Source: Youngiibacter multivorans
GTDB lineage: Bacteria > Bacillota > Clostridia > Clostridiales > Clostridiaceae
DNA length: 64,000 nucleotides
NCBI RefSeq assembly: GCF_017873395.1
Contig: NZ_JAGGKC010000004.1
Location: 1 to 64,000, forward strand
Direction: 5' to 3'
The notes beneath the pieces were generated by a model. It saw nothing but the letters and a program-made list of their open reading frames with translations. It did no database searches and was not told where the DNA came from. This document shows positions 54,672 through 62,382 of the stretch, piece by piece. The first letter of the stretch is position 1. Every line of letters begins with the position of its first letter. The position numbers and the translations under genes are program-made.

Positions 54672-55685
54672 TCATATCCTGCATGAGTCCCGATATAGGA
54701 TCTGGGGTTCTTTAACCGCATGGATCGGTTCTTTGGCTGTATCGTTGAGTATACTCTCAGCAATTGCTATGGATTCTGATGCCATCTCTTCTGAAGGGAT
54801 TGAGACTACTGTTATGGATGGTGTCATATACTCAGTGGTGTCAGCTCCGAGTAGTCCGAAAGAAATCATCTCAAGCTCATCAGGAATATTGATCTTTTCC
54901 TGGTTAAAGATTTTGGCAGCTCCTATAGCCAGTACATCTGAGTCACAAAACAGTGCCTTAGGTAAATTTCCCCTGCGGATAAGCTTTCTGGCTGCATTTG
55001 CTCCACCCTCATATGAGTGCTCGGCCTTGATTACCATGGATGGGTCAATGTCCATCTTCAGTTCTCTGCATGCATTAAGGAAGGACTGAGTTCGGAAGCT
55101 TGTAGCTATAGCAGACCCTTCTGTAGTAATCACAGCAACCCTCTTATGTCCTTTCTTTGCAAATATGGATGCTGCCTCAAAGGCAGATGCCTCGTCATTG
55201 CTCCTTACAGTGTGGAAGCTTTCGAGATACCTGTTGAAAAGTATAACGGGGATCTTTGATTTTGAGCTGGCTAGGAAATCCATGTCCTTAGCTGAAGCTG
55301 CACCTATAATTGCTATGTTATACCTGTTCTTGTTGGTCAATCCGATTTCCTTGTACAAATAGTCGTTAGTATATGTGCAGACTACGAGGTCCACATTAAG
55401 GCTTCTTCTCTTTACTTCATTCTGAAGGCCGACCAAAATTCTGGCCAAAAAGGAAGCCCTGTAATCAAGTGGCCAGTAAAGTGCAATTACAGGCTTGCCT
55501 TCATCGGCGCTTCTTAACCTTCTGGCGACATTGTTAGGTTTATAGCCCAAAGTCTTGACCGCTTCTGAAACCTTCAGCGCAGTTTCTTTGGCAACCTGCC
55601 TTTCCTCGGCCTGTCCGTTTATGACGATTGACACTGTCGATATGGATACGCCCGCAAGGGCGGCGACATCTCTAATTGTAGGCAT
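54672..55685 (-). CDS. LacI-family repressor
   Basis: A 337-aa regulator with the LacI helix-turn-helix (TIRDVAALAGVSISTVSIVI) and a periplasmic-binding-protein-like effector domain. It is transcribed away from the tricarboxylate operon across 130 bp that contain two LacI-type operators around a promoter. It should repress both directions until an acid or sugar inducer binds. Confidence 0.88.
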   Translation of the reverse strand: MPTIRDVAALAGVSISTVSIVINGQAEERQVAKETALKVSEAVKTLGYKPNNVARRLRSADEGKPVIALYWPLDYRASFLARILVGLQNEVKRRSLNVDLVVCTYTNDYLYKEIGLTNKNRYNIAIIGAASAKDMDFLASSKSKIPVILFNRYLESFHTVRSNDEASAFEAASIFAKKGHKRVAVITTEGSAIATSFRTQSFLNACRELKMDIDPSMVIKAEHSYEGGANAARKLIRRGNLPKALFCDSDVLAIGAAKIFNQEKINIPDELEMISFGLLGADTTEYMTPSITVVSIPSEEMASESIAIAESILNDTAKEPIHAVKEPQILYRDSCRI

Positions 55686-55746
55686 AGTAACCCATCCTTC
55701 AACGTTTGTATAAATAGCATAGGAAAAAAGCTTTTTAATGTCAAGC

Positions 55747-55814
55747 TTAAAACGTTTTAATTAAACCATTGACAAAGATTTAATTTATGATAACATTCTC
55801 TTAGAACGTTTTAA
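55747..55814 (+). promoter_or_regulatory. LacI operators flanking a promoter
   Basis: TTAAAACGTTTTAA at 55747-55760 is a perfect 14-bp palindrome with the LacI-family AACGTT core. TTAGAACGTTTTAA at 55801-55814 is a near copy. Between them lie TTGACA (55769-55774) and TAACAT (55791-55796), a sigma-70 promoter with a 16-bp spacer. The second operator covers the start of transcription. Confidence 0.75.
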
Positions 55815-55832
55815 GTAATGATGAGGAGTATG

Positions 55833-56996
55833 ATGAAGATGACATGGTCACAGGGAATTTTAGCCAGGGCCTCCGGTAATGAAGACATTCAGGCAGGACA
55901 GATTTTGAGACTTAAATTTGATAATTGTATTATCAATGATGGGGCAGGACACAAGGCAATTGACCTGCTGGATCGCGAAAAGGGCATAAGAAGCCATGAT
56001 TCGGTGACTGTTATCCTTGACCATAACATTCCGGCCGGCAGCTTCGAAAGCGCATTCATACAGAAGAAGCTCATCGATTTCGCGAGGGATAACAATACTG
56101 ATTTCATTCAGTCGGCGGGGACCACGTACGAGCTGATGCTGAATCAGGTAAAGGAAGGAAGCCTGTCCGCAGTCTGCGGTAACCACCACGGTGCCTTTGG
56201 AGTGAACGGTGCACTTGGAATACGGCTTTCAGTTGAAAAGATGGCAGAGCTTCTCATGAACGGGGAGATTGAATATATAGTGCCTGAAGCAATCAATGTG
56301 GAATTGTCAGGTAGACTTCCAGATACAGCTTCAGCCAGAGACTTCATGTTGGGGCTTGTTTCTGAGTTAGGAGAGGAAGCCTTCAGGGGACACGTGGTCG
56401 AGATTACAGGTGAGTCTGTAAGGACACTTGGCAGGACTGACAGGTTCGTCATTTGCAGCCTGATGAGCAGGACTGGCGCTGAGTCGGTACTCATGAAGGA
56501 AGAGAAGACAGAAGGGTACCTTAAGACCATCTCATATGACCTTGGCAACGCTAAGGCAGTAGTAACTCTTCCGGGTGATTTGAAGACAGTGAAGACAGTT
56601 GATGAGCTAAAAGGAACTAAGATGTCAGCAGGTTTTATCGGGGCGTGCACAGGAGGCCATATCGAGGACCTGCGCATGGCAGCTGAGATACTGAAGGGCA
56701 AGAGGATAAAGCTTGGATTCAGACTCCTGATAGGCTGTGTGAGCAACGAAATATATCTTCAGGCTATGGATGAAGGCCTGGTTGACATATTCTTTGATTT
56801 TGGAGCCCAGTTCACGAATCCTGGCTGCGCATCATGCAAGACAACTTCAATAGGAGTAGTCGGAGACGGAGAAAGCCTTATCTCAACAGGATCATATAAC
56901 TTTGCCGGATGCGCGGGTACAGAGGATTCAAAGATATACCTTGCGTCCGTGGAGACAGTAGCAAGAACAGCCATATCAGGGATTATTGGGGAGTGA
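55833..56996 (+). CDS. Divergent aconitase/LeuC-family large-subunit homologue
   Basis: A 387-aa aconitase-superfamily protein that departs from the norm. The three cluster cysteines remain (GACTGG and NPGCASC), but the usual GDSHT reads CGNHHG, SCTNG reads ACTGG, CGPC reads CASC and the substrate-binding NRNFxGR reads SYNFAGC, so an active-site arginine is gone. It has no small-subunit gene of its own; the next gene carries a fused one. It could be an altered hydro-lyase, an isomerase or a structural partner. The start is probably the ATG at 55833 behind GAGGAG; 55839 is possible. Confidence 0.7.
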   Translation: MKMTWSQGILARASGNEDIQAGQILRLKFDNCIINDGAGHKAIDLLDREKGIRSHDSVTVILDHNIPAGSFESAFIQKKLIDFARDNNTDFIQSAGTTYELMLNQVKEGSLSAVCGNHHGAFGVNGALGIRLSVEKMAELLMNGEIEYIVPEAINVELSGRLPDTASARDFMLGLVSELGEEAFRGHVVEITGESVRTLGRTDRFVICSLMSRTGAESVLMKEEKTEGYLKTISYDLGNAKAVVTLPGDLKTVKTVDELKGTKMSAGFIGACTGGHIEDLRMAAEILKGKRIKLGFRLLIGCVSNEIYLQAMDEGLVDIFFDFGAQFTNPGCASCKTTSIGVVGDGESLISTGSYNFAGCAGTEDSKIYLASVETVARTAISGIIGE

Positions 56997-57007
56997 AGGG
57001 AGACAAT

Positions 57008-58780
57008 ATGGGAAATTTATTAGTTGGTAAGGTCTGGAAGCTTCCGGATGATGTTGATACGGATACGATAATACCGGGAAGATATGGAGTATTGCCTACA
57101 GCAAAGGCCATGAGCAGACACTGCATGGAAACCCTGAGACCGGAGCTGGCATCAAGCGTAAATCCAGGGGATATATTCGTGGCAGGCAAGAATTTCGGCT
57201 GCGGCAGTTCAAGGGAGCAGGCTCCTGCCTGCATAGCGGCACTGGGAGTAAAGGTCATAATTGCAAAATCCTTTGCCAGGATATTCTACAGGAACGGAAT
57301 AAATAACGGCATGATGCTGATAGAGAGTCCTGATGTGCCTGACAACTGCGAGGAAGGGGACATCATCACTATCGAGGTCAACAAGAGCATAACTGTAAAC
57401 GGCAAGACCTTCGCTTTCCCAATCTTCCCGGATAACGTTAGCGCAATCATAAAAGATGGCGGTCTGGTTGAAAGATACAAAAGAATGAACGAAGAAAAGG
57501 AATTCTTCAAGACCAAGGGACATACCATGGCGGAGAAGATCCTTATGAGGAATACAGGCTTATCGGACCTGGAGCCAAGGCAGCTTGTTACCGGAAAGCC
57601 TGACATGTGCATGATCCATGACATATACACTCCTTTCGTGATACAGCAGCTCGATAAGATGAAGTTCAAGGAGCTTGCGAATCCTGATAAGGCTGTAATT
57701 GTTTTGGATCACCTGATGCCCACTAACCAGGCGACAGGTGACCCGAGACATTACCGTGCAGGCATAGAGCTTCATGAAAGGTTCGGAATAAAGAAGATAC
57801 ATATAGGTGAAGGCATCTCCCACAGCCTGATGCATGAGAAGGGTTATGCGCTTCCTGGTACCCTTGTGGTAGCGACAGACAGCCATACGCCTACATATGG
57901 CGGAGGCGGATGCTTCTGCACTGGGATAGGGTTCACTGAGATGGCGGCAACACTTGGAAGCGGCGAGCTCTGGCTCAAGGTTCCACATGCAATCAAGGTC
58001 GTGGTTGAAGGAAAGCTCCCGGAGGGTGTATATGCCAAGGACATAATACTCAAGATCCTGGGTGACATAAAGTCTGATGGCGGTACGGGTATGTCCATGG
58101 AATTCACTGGCAGCACATGCAAGGACCTGAGCATGCAGGCAAGGTTCACGATAGCTAACATGGCCCTTGAAGCTGGCGTTAAGACAGCGCTTTTTGAAGC
58201 CGATGAGAAGACAGCCGAATACTTCGGAATGGACCTGAAGGAAATCGAATGGATAAAGATAGATGAAAACGCGAAGTACCTCAAGGTCCTTGAATACAAG
58301 GCGGAAGAGCTTGTACCTCAGCTTGCCTGCCCGCAGGGAGTGGACAACGTGCATCCTATAGACGAGGTTGTCGGGACACCACTCAATGAAGTCTACATCG
58401 GCTCATGCACCAACGGAAGCATCGAGGACATGAAGGTTGCAGCCGATATACTTCAGGGTAAGAAGATAGCAAAGTTTATGAAGCTGGTTATTATACCTGC
58501 AACGCTCCATGTCTATAAGGAAGCCATGAAGCTCGGATATATCAAGACCTTCATAGATGCTGGAGCAATGGTCTCACATCCATGCTGCGGACTATGCTGC
58601 GGACAGCCCTACGGGCTTATGAGCGACGGTGAGGTTGTGCTTGGAACCAACAACAGGAACTTCATAGGAAGGATGGGGACCAAGAAATCCCTGATATACC
58701 TATCGTCACCTGCGGTGGCTGCAGCAAGCGCTCTGGCAGGACATATCGCAGACCCGAGAAAACTTGATAGAACCTTTTGA
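57008..58780 (+). CDS. LeuD-LeuC fusion hydro-lyase
   Basis: A 590-aa protein with the small-subunit swivel domain first (residues about 1-165: DTDTIIPGRYG, GCGSSREQAPA, FARIFYRNGINNG) and the complete large subunit second (from about 172: MAEKIL, DSHTPTYGGGG, GSCTNG, CCGLCCG, NRNFIGR). The linker is a short charged helix. All cluster cysteines and arginines are present. Separate LeuC and LeuD chains are the rule, and fused aconitases usually carry the swivel at the other end, except AcnB. The specificity loop reads RYGVL rather than RYLNT. Start after GGGAG at 57008; the frame is open from 56909 but without a start signal. Confidence 0.85.
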   Translation: MGNLLVGKVWKLPDDVDTDTIIPGRYGVLPTAKAMSRHCMETLRPELASSVNPGDIFVAGKNFGCGSSREQAPACIAALGVKVIIAKSFARIFYRNGINNGMMLIESPDVPDNCEEGDIITIEVNKSITVNGKTFAFPIFPDNVSAIIKDGGLVERYKRMNEEKEFFKTKGHTMAEKILMRNTGLSDLEPRQLVTGKPDMCMIHDIYTPFVIQQLDKMKFKELANPDKAVIVLDHLMPTNQATGDPRHYRAGIELHERFGIKKIHIGEGISHSLMHEKGYALPGTLVVATDSHTPTYGGGGCFCTGIGFTEMAATLGSGELWLKVPHAIKVVVEGKLPEGVYAKDIILKILGDIKSDGGTGMSMEFTGSTCKDLSMQARFTIANMALEAGVKTALFEADEKTAEYFGMDLKEIEWIKIDENAKYLKVLEYKAEELVPQLACPQGVDNVHPIDEVVGTPLNEVYIGSCTNGSIEDMKVAADILQGKKIAKFMKLVIIPATLHVYKEAMKLGYIKTFIDAGAMVSHPCCGLCCGQPYGLMSDGEVVLGTNNRNFIGRMGTKKSLIYLSSPAVAAASALAGHIADPRKLDRTF

Positions 58781-58818
58781 TTCAGTATAGATAAATAAAA
58801 AAGGATGGGGAGAAAAGA

Positions 58819-59895
58819 ATGAACTACAAGATAGCGGTAATACCAGGAGACGGAATAGGTGTAGATGTAATCAACGAGGCTGTAAAAGCTCTTGACAAGA
58901 TCGGGGAGCTCTACGGACATACATTCCAGTACGAGTACAGGCTGGTCGGAGGCTGCTGCGTAGATGCGTACGGAGTTCCAATACAGGATGAGACCATCGA
59001 CGTATGCAGAAACAGCGATGCGATACTTTTCGGAGCTGCCGGCGGCCCCAAGTGGGATAACCTTCCTTTTGAACTGAGGCCTGAAAGAGGACTTGGAAGA
59101 CTCAGGAAGGAATTCAACCTGTTCGCAAACTTAAGGCCTTCCAAGATATACGAGGACCTGAAGGAAAAGTCTCCTCTCAAGAACAGGGTAATTGAGAAGG
59201 GCGTAGACATAATGCTGATAAGGGACCTTACAGGAGGAATCTATTTCAGCGAGAAGGGAAACAGGATCGGCAAGTACGGTGAGGAGGCCTATGACGTTGA
59301 GTGCTACAGCAAGTTCGAAGTGGAGAGGGTAGCAAGGAAGGCCTTTGAGATAGCCATGGGCAGGAAGAAGCTGGTCACAAGCGTTGACAAATCAAATGCG
59401 CTATTTAGCGGAAAGCTCTGGAGAGACACAGTTGCAGAGGTAGCCAAAGATTTTCCTGAGGTCAGGCTTGAGAACATGCTTGTTGACAAGGCTGCAATGG
59501 AGATCGCATGCAATCCAAGCAGATTTGACGTAATACTCACAACAAGCATATTTGGAGACATACTGTCTGATGAAGCTGGAGTAACCACAGGATCAGTTGG
59601 AATGCTGCCGTCAGCAGCCATAAACGAGAAGGGATTCGGACTATACGAGCCAATCCATGGAACAGCTCCTGATATTGCAGGAATGGGAATTGCAAATCCA
59701 TTGGCGTCATTCGCAGCAGTTGAAATGCTCCTCAGGATCGGACTGGGTCTGGATGAGGAGGCTGCCGCAATAGACAGGGCTATCAACAAGGTCCTCCATG
59801 ACGGATACAGGACAGGAGACATATTCATGGAAGGCAACACCAAGGTAACAACTGCAGAAATGGGTGCGCATACTGTAGAAAGAATCACGAAGTAA
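58819..59895 (+). CDS. LeuB-like beta-decarboxylating dehydrogenase
   Basis: A 358-aa enzyme of the isopropylmalate/isocitrate dehydrogenase family: IPGDGIGVDVINEAV, FGAAGGPKWDNL, FANLRPSK, RDLTGGIYF and GSVGMLPSA...YEPIHGTAPDIAG. The specificity helix reads PERGLGRLRK where isopropylmalate dehydrogenases have PExGLLxLRK, so one of the two leucines that touch the isopropyl side chain is glycine. A malate derivative other than isopropylmalate, perhaps isocitrate-like or 3-methylmalate, is suggested. It oxidises and decarboxylates a 2-hydroxy acid made by the hydro-lyases on either side. Confidence 0.85.
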   Translation: MNYKIAVIPGDGIGVDVINEAVKALDKIGELYGHTFQYEYRLVGGCCVDAYGVPIQDETIDVCRNSDAILFGAAGGPKWDNLPFELRPERGLGRLRKEFNLFANLRPSKIYEDLKEKSPLKNRVIEKGVDIMLIRDLTGGIYFSEKGNRIGKYGEEAYDVECYSKFEVERVARKAFEIAMGRKKLVTSVDKSNALFSGKLWRDTVAEVAKDFPEVRLENMLVDKAAMEIACNPSRFDVILTTSIFGDILSDEAGVTTGSVGMLPSAAINEKGFGLYEPIHGTAPDIAGMGIANPLASFAAVEMLLRIGLGLDEEAAAIDRAINKVLHDGYRTGDIFMEGNTKVTTAEMGAHTVERITK

Positions 59896-59905
59896 GGAGT
59901 AGAAA

Positions 59906-61840
59906 ATGGGATTAAGCATAACTAACAAGATTCTTACAAATCATCTGCTTGAAGGAAACCTGAATCCTGGAGAACAGGTTCTGGTTAGCGTTGACCAGAC
60001 CCTTGGCCACGATTTGACTGGAATAATGGCAGCCCAGGTTCTTGAAAGTGTAAAACCGGAAAAGCTGAGCACAGAAACCTCAGTATTCTACTGTGACCAT
60101 AACACTTTAGCGGTATCTTCAGAAAACGCTGATGACCATATGTACCTCAAGACAGCCGCAGAAAAGTACGGACTGTTCTTCTCAAAGCCAGGAAACGGCA
60201 TATGCCATTTCCTGCACTGCCAGAGATTCGCAAAGCCTGGCAAGATAATGCTTGGGGCAGACAGCCATACTCCGACATCAGGAGCACTTGGAATGCTTTC
60301 AATAGGAAGCGGTGGCCTGACTGTAGCGAAGAGCATGCTTGGCGAAGGCTTCAGGATGACAACGCCTAAGGTGATCAACATCAGGCTTACCGGAAAACTG
60401 AACCCTGGTGTTGCAGCTAAGGATATCGCCCTGGAGGCGTTAAGGATACTTACTGTCAAGGGCGGAATCGGAGCCATAATCGAATATACCGGAGAAGGGG
60501 TCAAGACTCTTTCTGTACCTGAAAGGGCGACCCTTGCAAACATGAGCATAGAGCTTGGAGCAACCACAGGCGTTTTCCCGAGCGATGAGGTGACCTATCA
60601 GTTCCTTGTTGCAGAGGAAAGAGCTGCAGACTGGGTAGAACTTCTTCCTGATGAGGATGCAGTATACGACAAGGTAGTTGAAATCGACCTTAACGAGCTT
60701 GAACCATTGGTAGCAAGACCACATATGCCTGACCTTGTATCCAAGGCAAGGGAAGTGGAGGATGTAAAGCCTAATTCGGTATTCATCGGAAGCTGCACAA
60801 ACGCATCCTACTCAGATATACTCAAGGCTTCGAAGATCCTAAAGGGCCACAAGGTCCACAAGGACATCGACCTGACAATAGCTCCGGGATCAAAGCAGGT
60901 CCTTGAGCATCTTATAAGGGATGGCATTTTGGCTGACCTGGTTGAATCAGGAGCAAGGATTCTTGAATGCGCATGCGGACCATGCATAGGAATCGGACAG
61001 GTTCCATGTGCAAATGGAATAGCAGTGAGGACATCAAACCGTAATTTCCCTGGAAGAAGCGGAAGCCAGAGCGCTTCAGTCTACCTGGCAAGCCCTGAGA
61101 CTGCTGCTGCAACCGCAATAACAGGCCATATAACCGATGTAAGGGACTTCATGGATGTCGCTGAACTAAGTGACTGCAGCGAGCCGGAAGCCTACAGGAT
61201 TGACGACAGCTCATTCATAAAGCCCGGGGATATAGAGAATCCTAAGGATGTTGAAGTTATAAAGGGTGAGAACATAAGCGACCTACCAATGAGGGGTGCG
61301 CTTCGCGACAGGATCGAAGCTGTTTCAGTAATCAAGCTTGGAGACAACATCACAACTGATGACATAATACCGGGCGGATCGAATATCCTTAAGTATATCG
61401 CCAATATCCCGAAGTTCGCTGAATTCACATTCTGCTATACTGATCCTACCTTCGTTGAAAGGATCAAGAAGCTTGATTATTCAGTTATAATCGGCGGAGA
61501 AAACTATGGGCAGGGGTCAAGCCGTGAGCATGCTGCAATGCTTCCCATGTTCTTCGGGACAGAGGTAGTGTTTGCGAAGTCATTCGCAAGAATACACAAG
61601 GAAAACCTGATCAATTACGGTATACTTCCATTGGTGTTCAAGAATAAGGATGATTATGACAAGATAGACATGGACGATACGTTTGTCATTGAAGATGTAT
61701 TAGAGCAGGCGGATACCGGAGAAATAGCCGTGAAGGTTCCGAACAAGGGTCTGGAATTCAAGACATTGCTGGAGGTTTCAGCATATGACCTCAGGGTACT
61801 GAAGGAAGGCGGAGCACTTAACTACCTTAAGAACAAATAA
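59906..61840 (+). CDS. Aconitate hydratase, Aquifex type
   Basis: A 644-aa single-chain aconitase of the short Aquifex/archaeal type, with the swivel at the C-terminus (from about residue 465: DNITTDDIIPGGS, GQGSSREHAAM) and the cluster cysteines in SCTNASYS and CGPCIG. Motifs GADSHTPTSG and NRNFPGRSG are intact. It interconverts citrate, cis-aconitate and isocitrate. It closes the LacI-controlled operon, 10 bp after the dehydrogenase gene, behind AAGGAG. Confidence 0.88.
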   Translation: MGLSITNKILTNHLLEGNLNPGEQVLVSVDQTLGHDLTGIMAAQVLESVKPEKLSTETSVFYCDHNTLAVSSENADDHMYLKTAAEKYGLFFSKPGNGICHFLHCQRFAKPGKIMLGADSHTPTSGALGMLSIGSGGLTVAKSMLGEGFRMTTPKVINIRLTGKLNPGVAAKDIALEALRILTVKGGIGAIIEYTGEGVKTLSVPERATLANMSIELGATTGVFPSDEVTYQFLVAEERAADWVELLPDEDAVYDKVVEIDLNELEPLVARPHMPDLVSKAREVEDVKPNSVFIGSCTNASYSDILKASKILKGHKVHKDIDLTIAPGSKQVLEHLIRDGILADLVESGARILECACGPCIGIGQVPCANGIAVRTSNRNFPGRSGSQSASVYLASPETAAATAITGHITDVRDFMDVAELSDCSEPEAYRIDDSSFIKPGDIENPKDVEVIKGENISDLPMRGALRDRIEAVSVIKLGDNITTDDIIPGGSNILKYIANIPKFAEFTFCYTDPTFVERIKKLDYSVIIGGENYGQGSSREHAAMLPMFFGTEVVFAKSFARIHKENLINYGILPLVFKNKDDYDKIDMDDTFVIEDVLEQADTGEIAVKVPNKGLEFKTLLEVSAYDLRVLKEGGALNYLKNK

Positions 61841-62322
61841 AGATATATTGACAGGATTCTCAGCTTAGCCTGCTTTATAAGGCAATCAGCTGGTGAACCT
61901 AAGCTGTTTTATGCAGTAAATAGAGTGACTCATGGAAAGCGCCAATTGAGGTATAATATATATCTCAGGAATGGTAGTAGTTCTGTGGGTCACTTTTTCA
62001 GACCATTTCCATTGACCTTCAATTTGAACAAAAGTTAGAATCAGATAATTTTTTTGTTTGATTTTTCTTCGAAGAGTTCTTTCAGAAGGATGCTGTTTGA
62101 ATTTTGTTCGTTTACGTTTACACAGGTTAACAGAATTGATACCATCGACTAGAGAACTTGAAAACCATTGTGACAGTTTATTGATAGGAATCAACGGTAA
62201 TGATATGGAATTAACAAAAATAGTAACCAAGTGTTAACTAAAGTGAACATAAATATCTGGTTATTACCTGTTTCAATTTGGCAAAACGTTATTATAGCAG
62301 TGGAATGAGTATTTTCTAATAG
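61841..62322 (+). other. Intergenic stretch after aconitase: weak terminator and unassigned A+T-rich DNA
   Basis: CAGCTTAG (61861-61868) can pair with CTAAGCTG (61899-61906) before TTTT, a weak terminator for the operon. From about 61990 to 62240 there are short, frame-shifted plus-strand pieces (for example ISIDLQFEQKLESDNFFV, then LIPSTRELENHCDSLLIG) that might be a decayed gene, perhaps a transposase; I could not assign it. TGTTTCAA at 62269-62276 matches the TGAAACA activator half-site seen at 9009-9045. Confidence 0.4.
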
Positions 62323-62338
62323 TTGGCATGATTATTGC
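62323..62338 (+). promoter_or_regulatory. Sigma-54 (-24/-12) promoter of the DASS transporter
   Basis: TTGGCATGATTATTGC has GG at 62325-62326 and GC at 62337-62338, exactly 10 bases apart, and shares its first eleven bases with the element at 9170. The start codon of the transporter lies 45 bp downstream, the same spacing as at 9229. A TGTTTCAA half-site lies about 50 bp upstream. Confidence 0.8.
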
Positions 62339-62382
62339 TTAATTATTTGTGCGCGCAACACAATAATTTACGGGGGTAAAGT

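Noticed and set aside
57560..58354. 264-codon minus-strand frame inside the LeuD-LeuC fusion
   Set aside because: It is long by chance; the plus strand codes for intact aconitase motifs over the whole stretch.
61886..62230. 114-codon minus-strand frame in the gap before the DASS gene
   Set aside because: No ribosome binding site and no recognisable features; plus-strand pieces in the same stretch look at least as gene-like, so it is left as unassigned.
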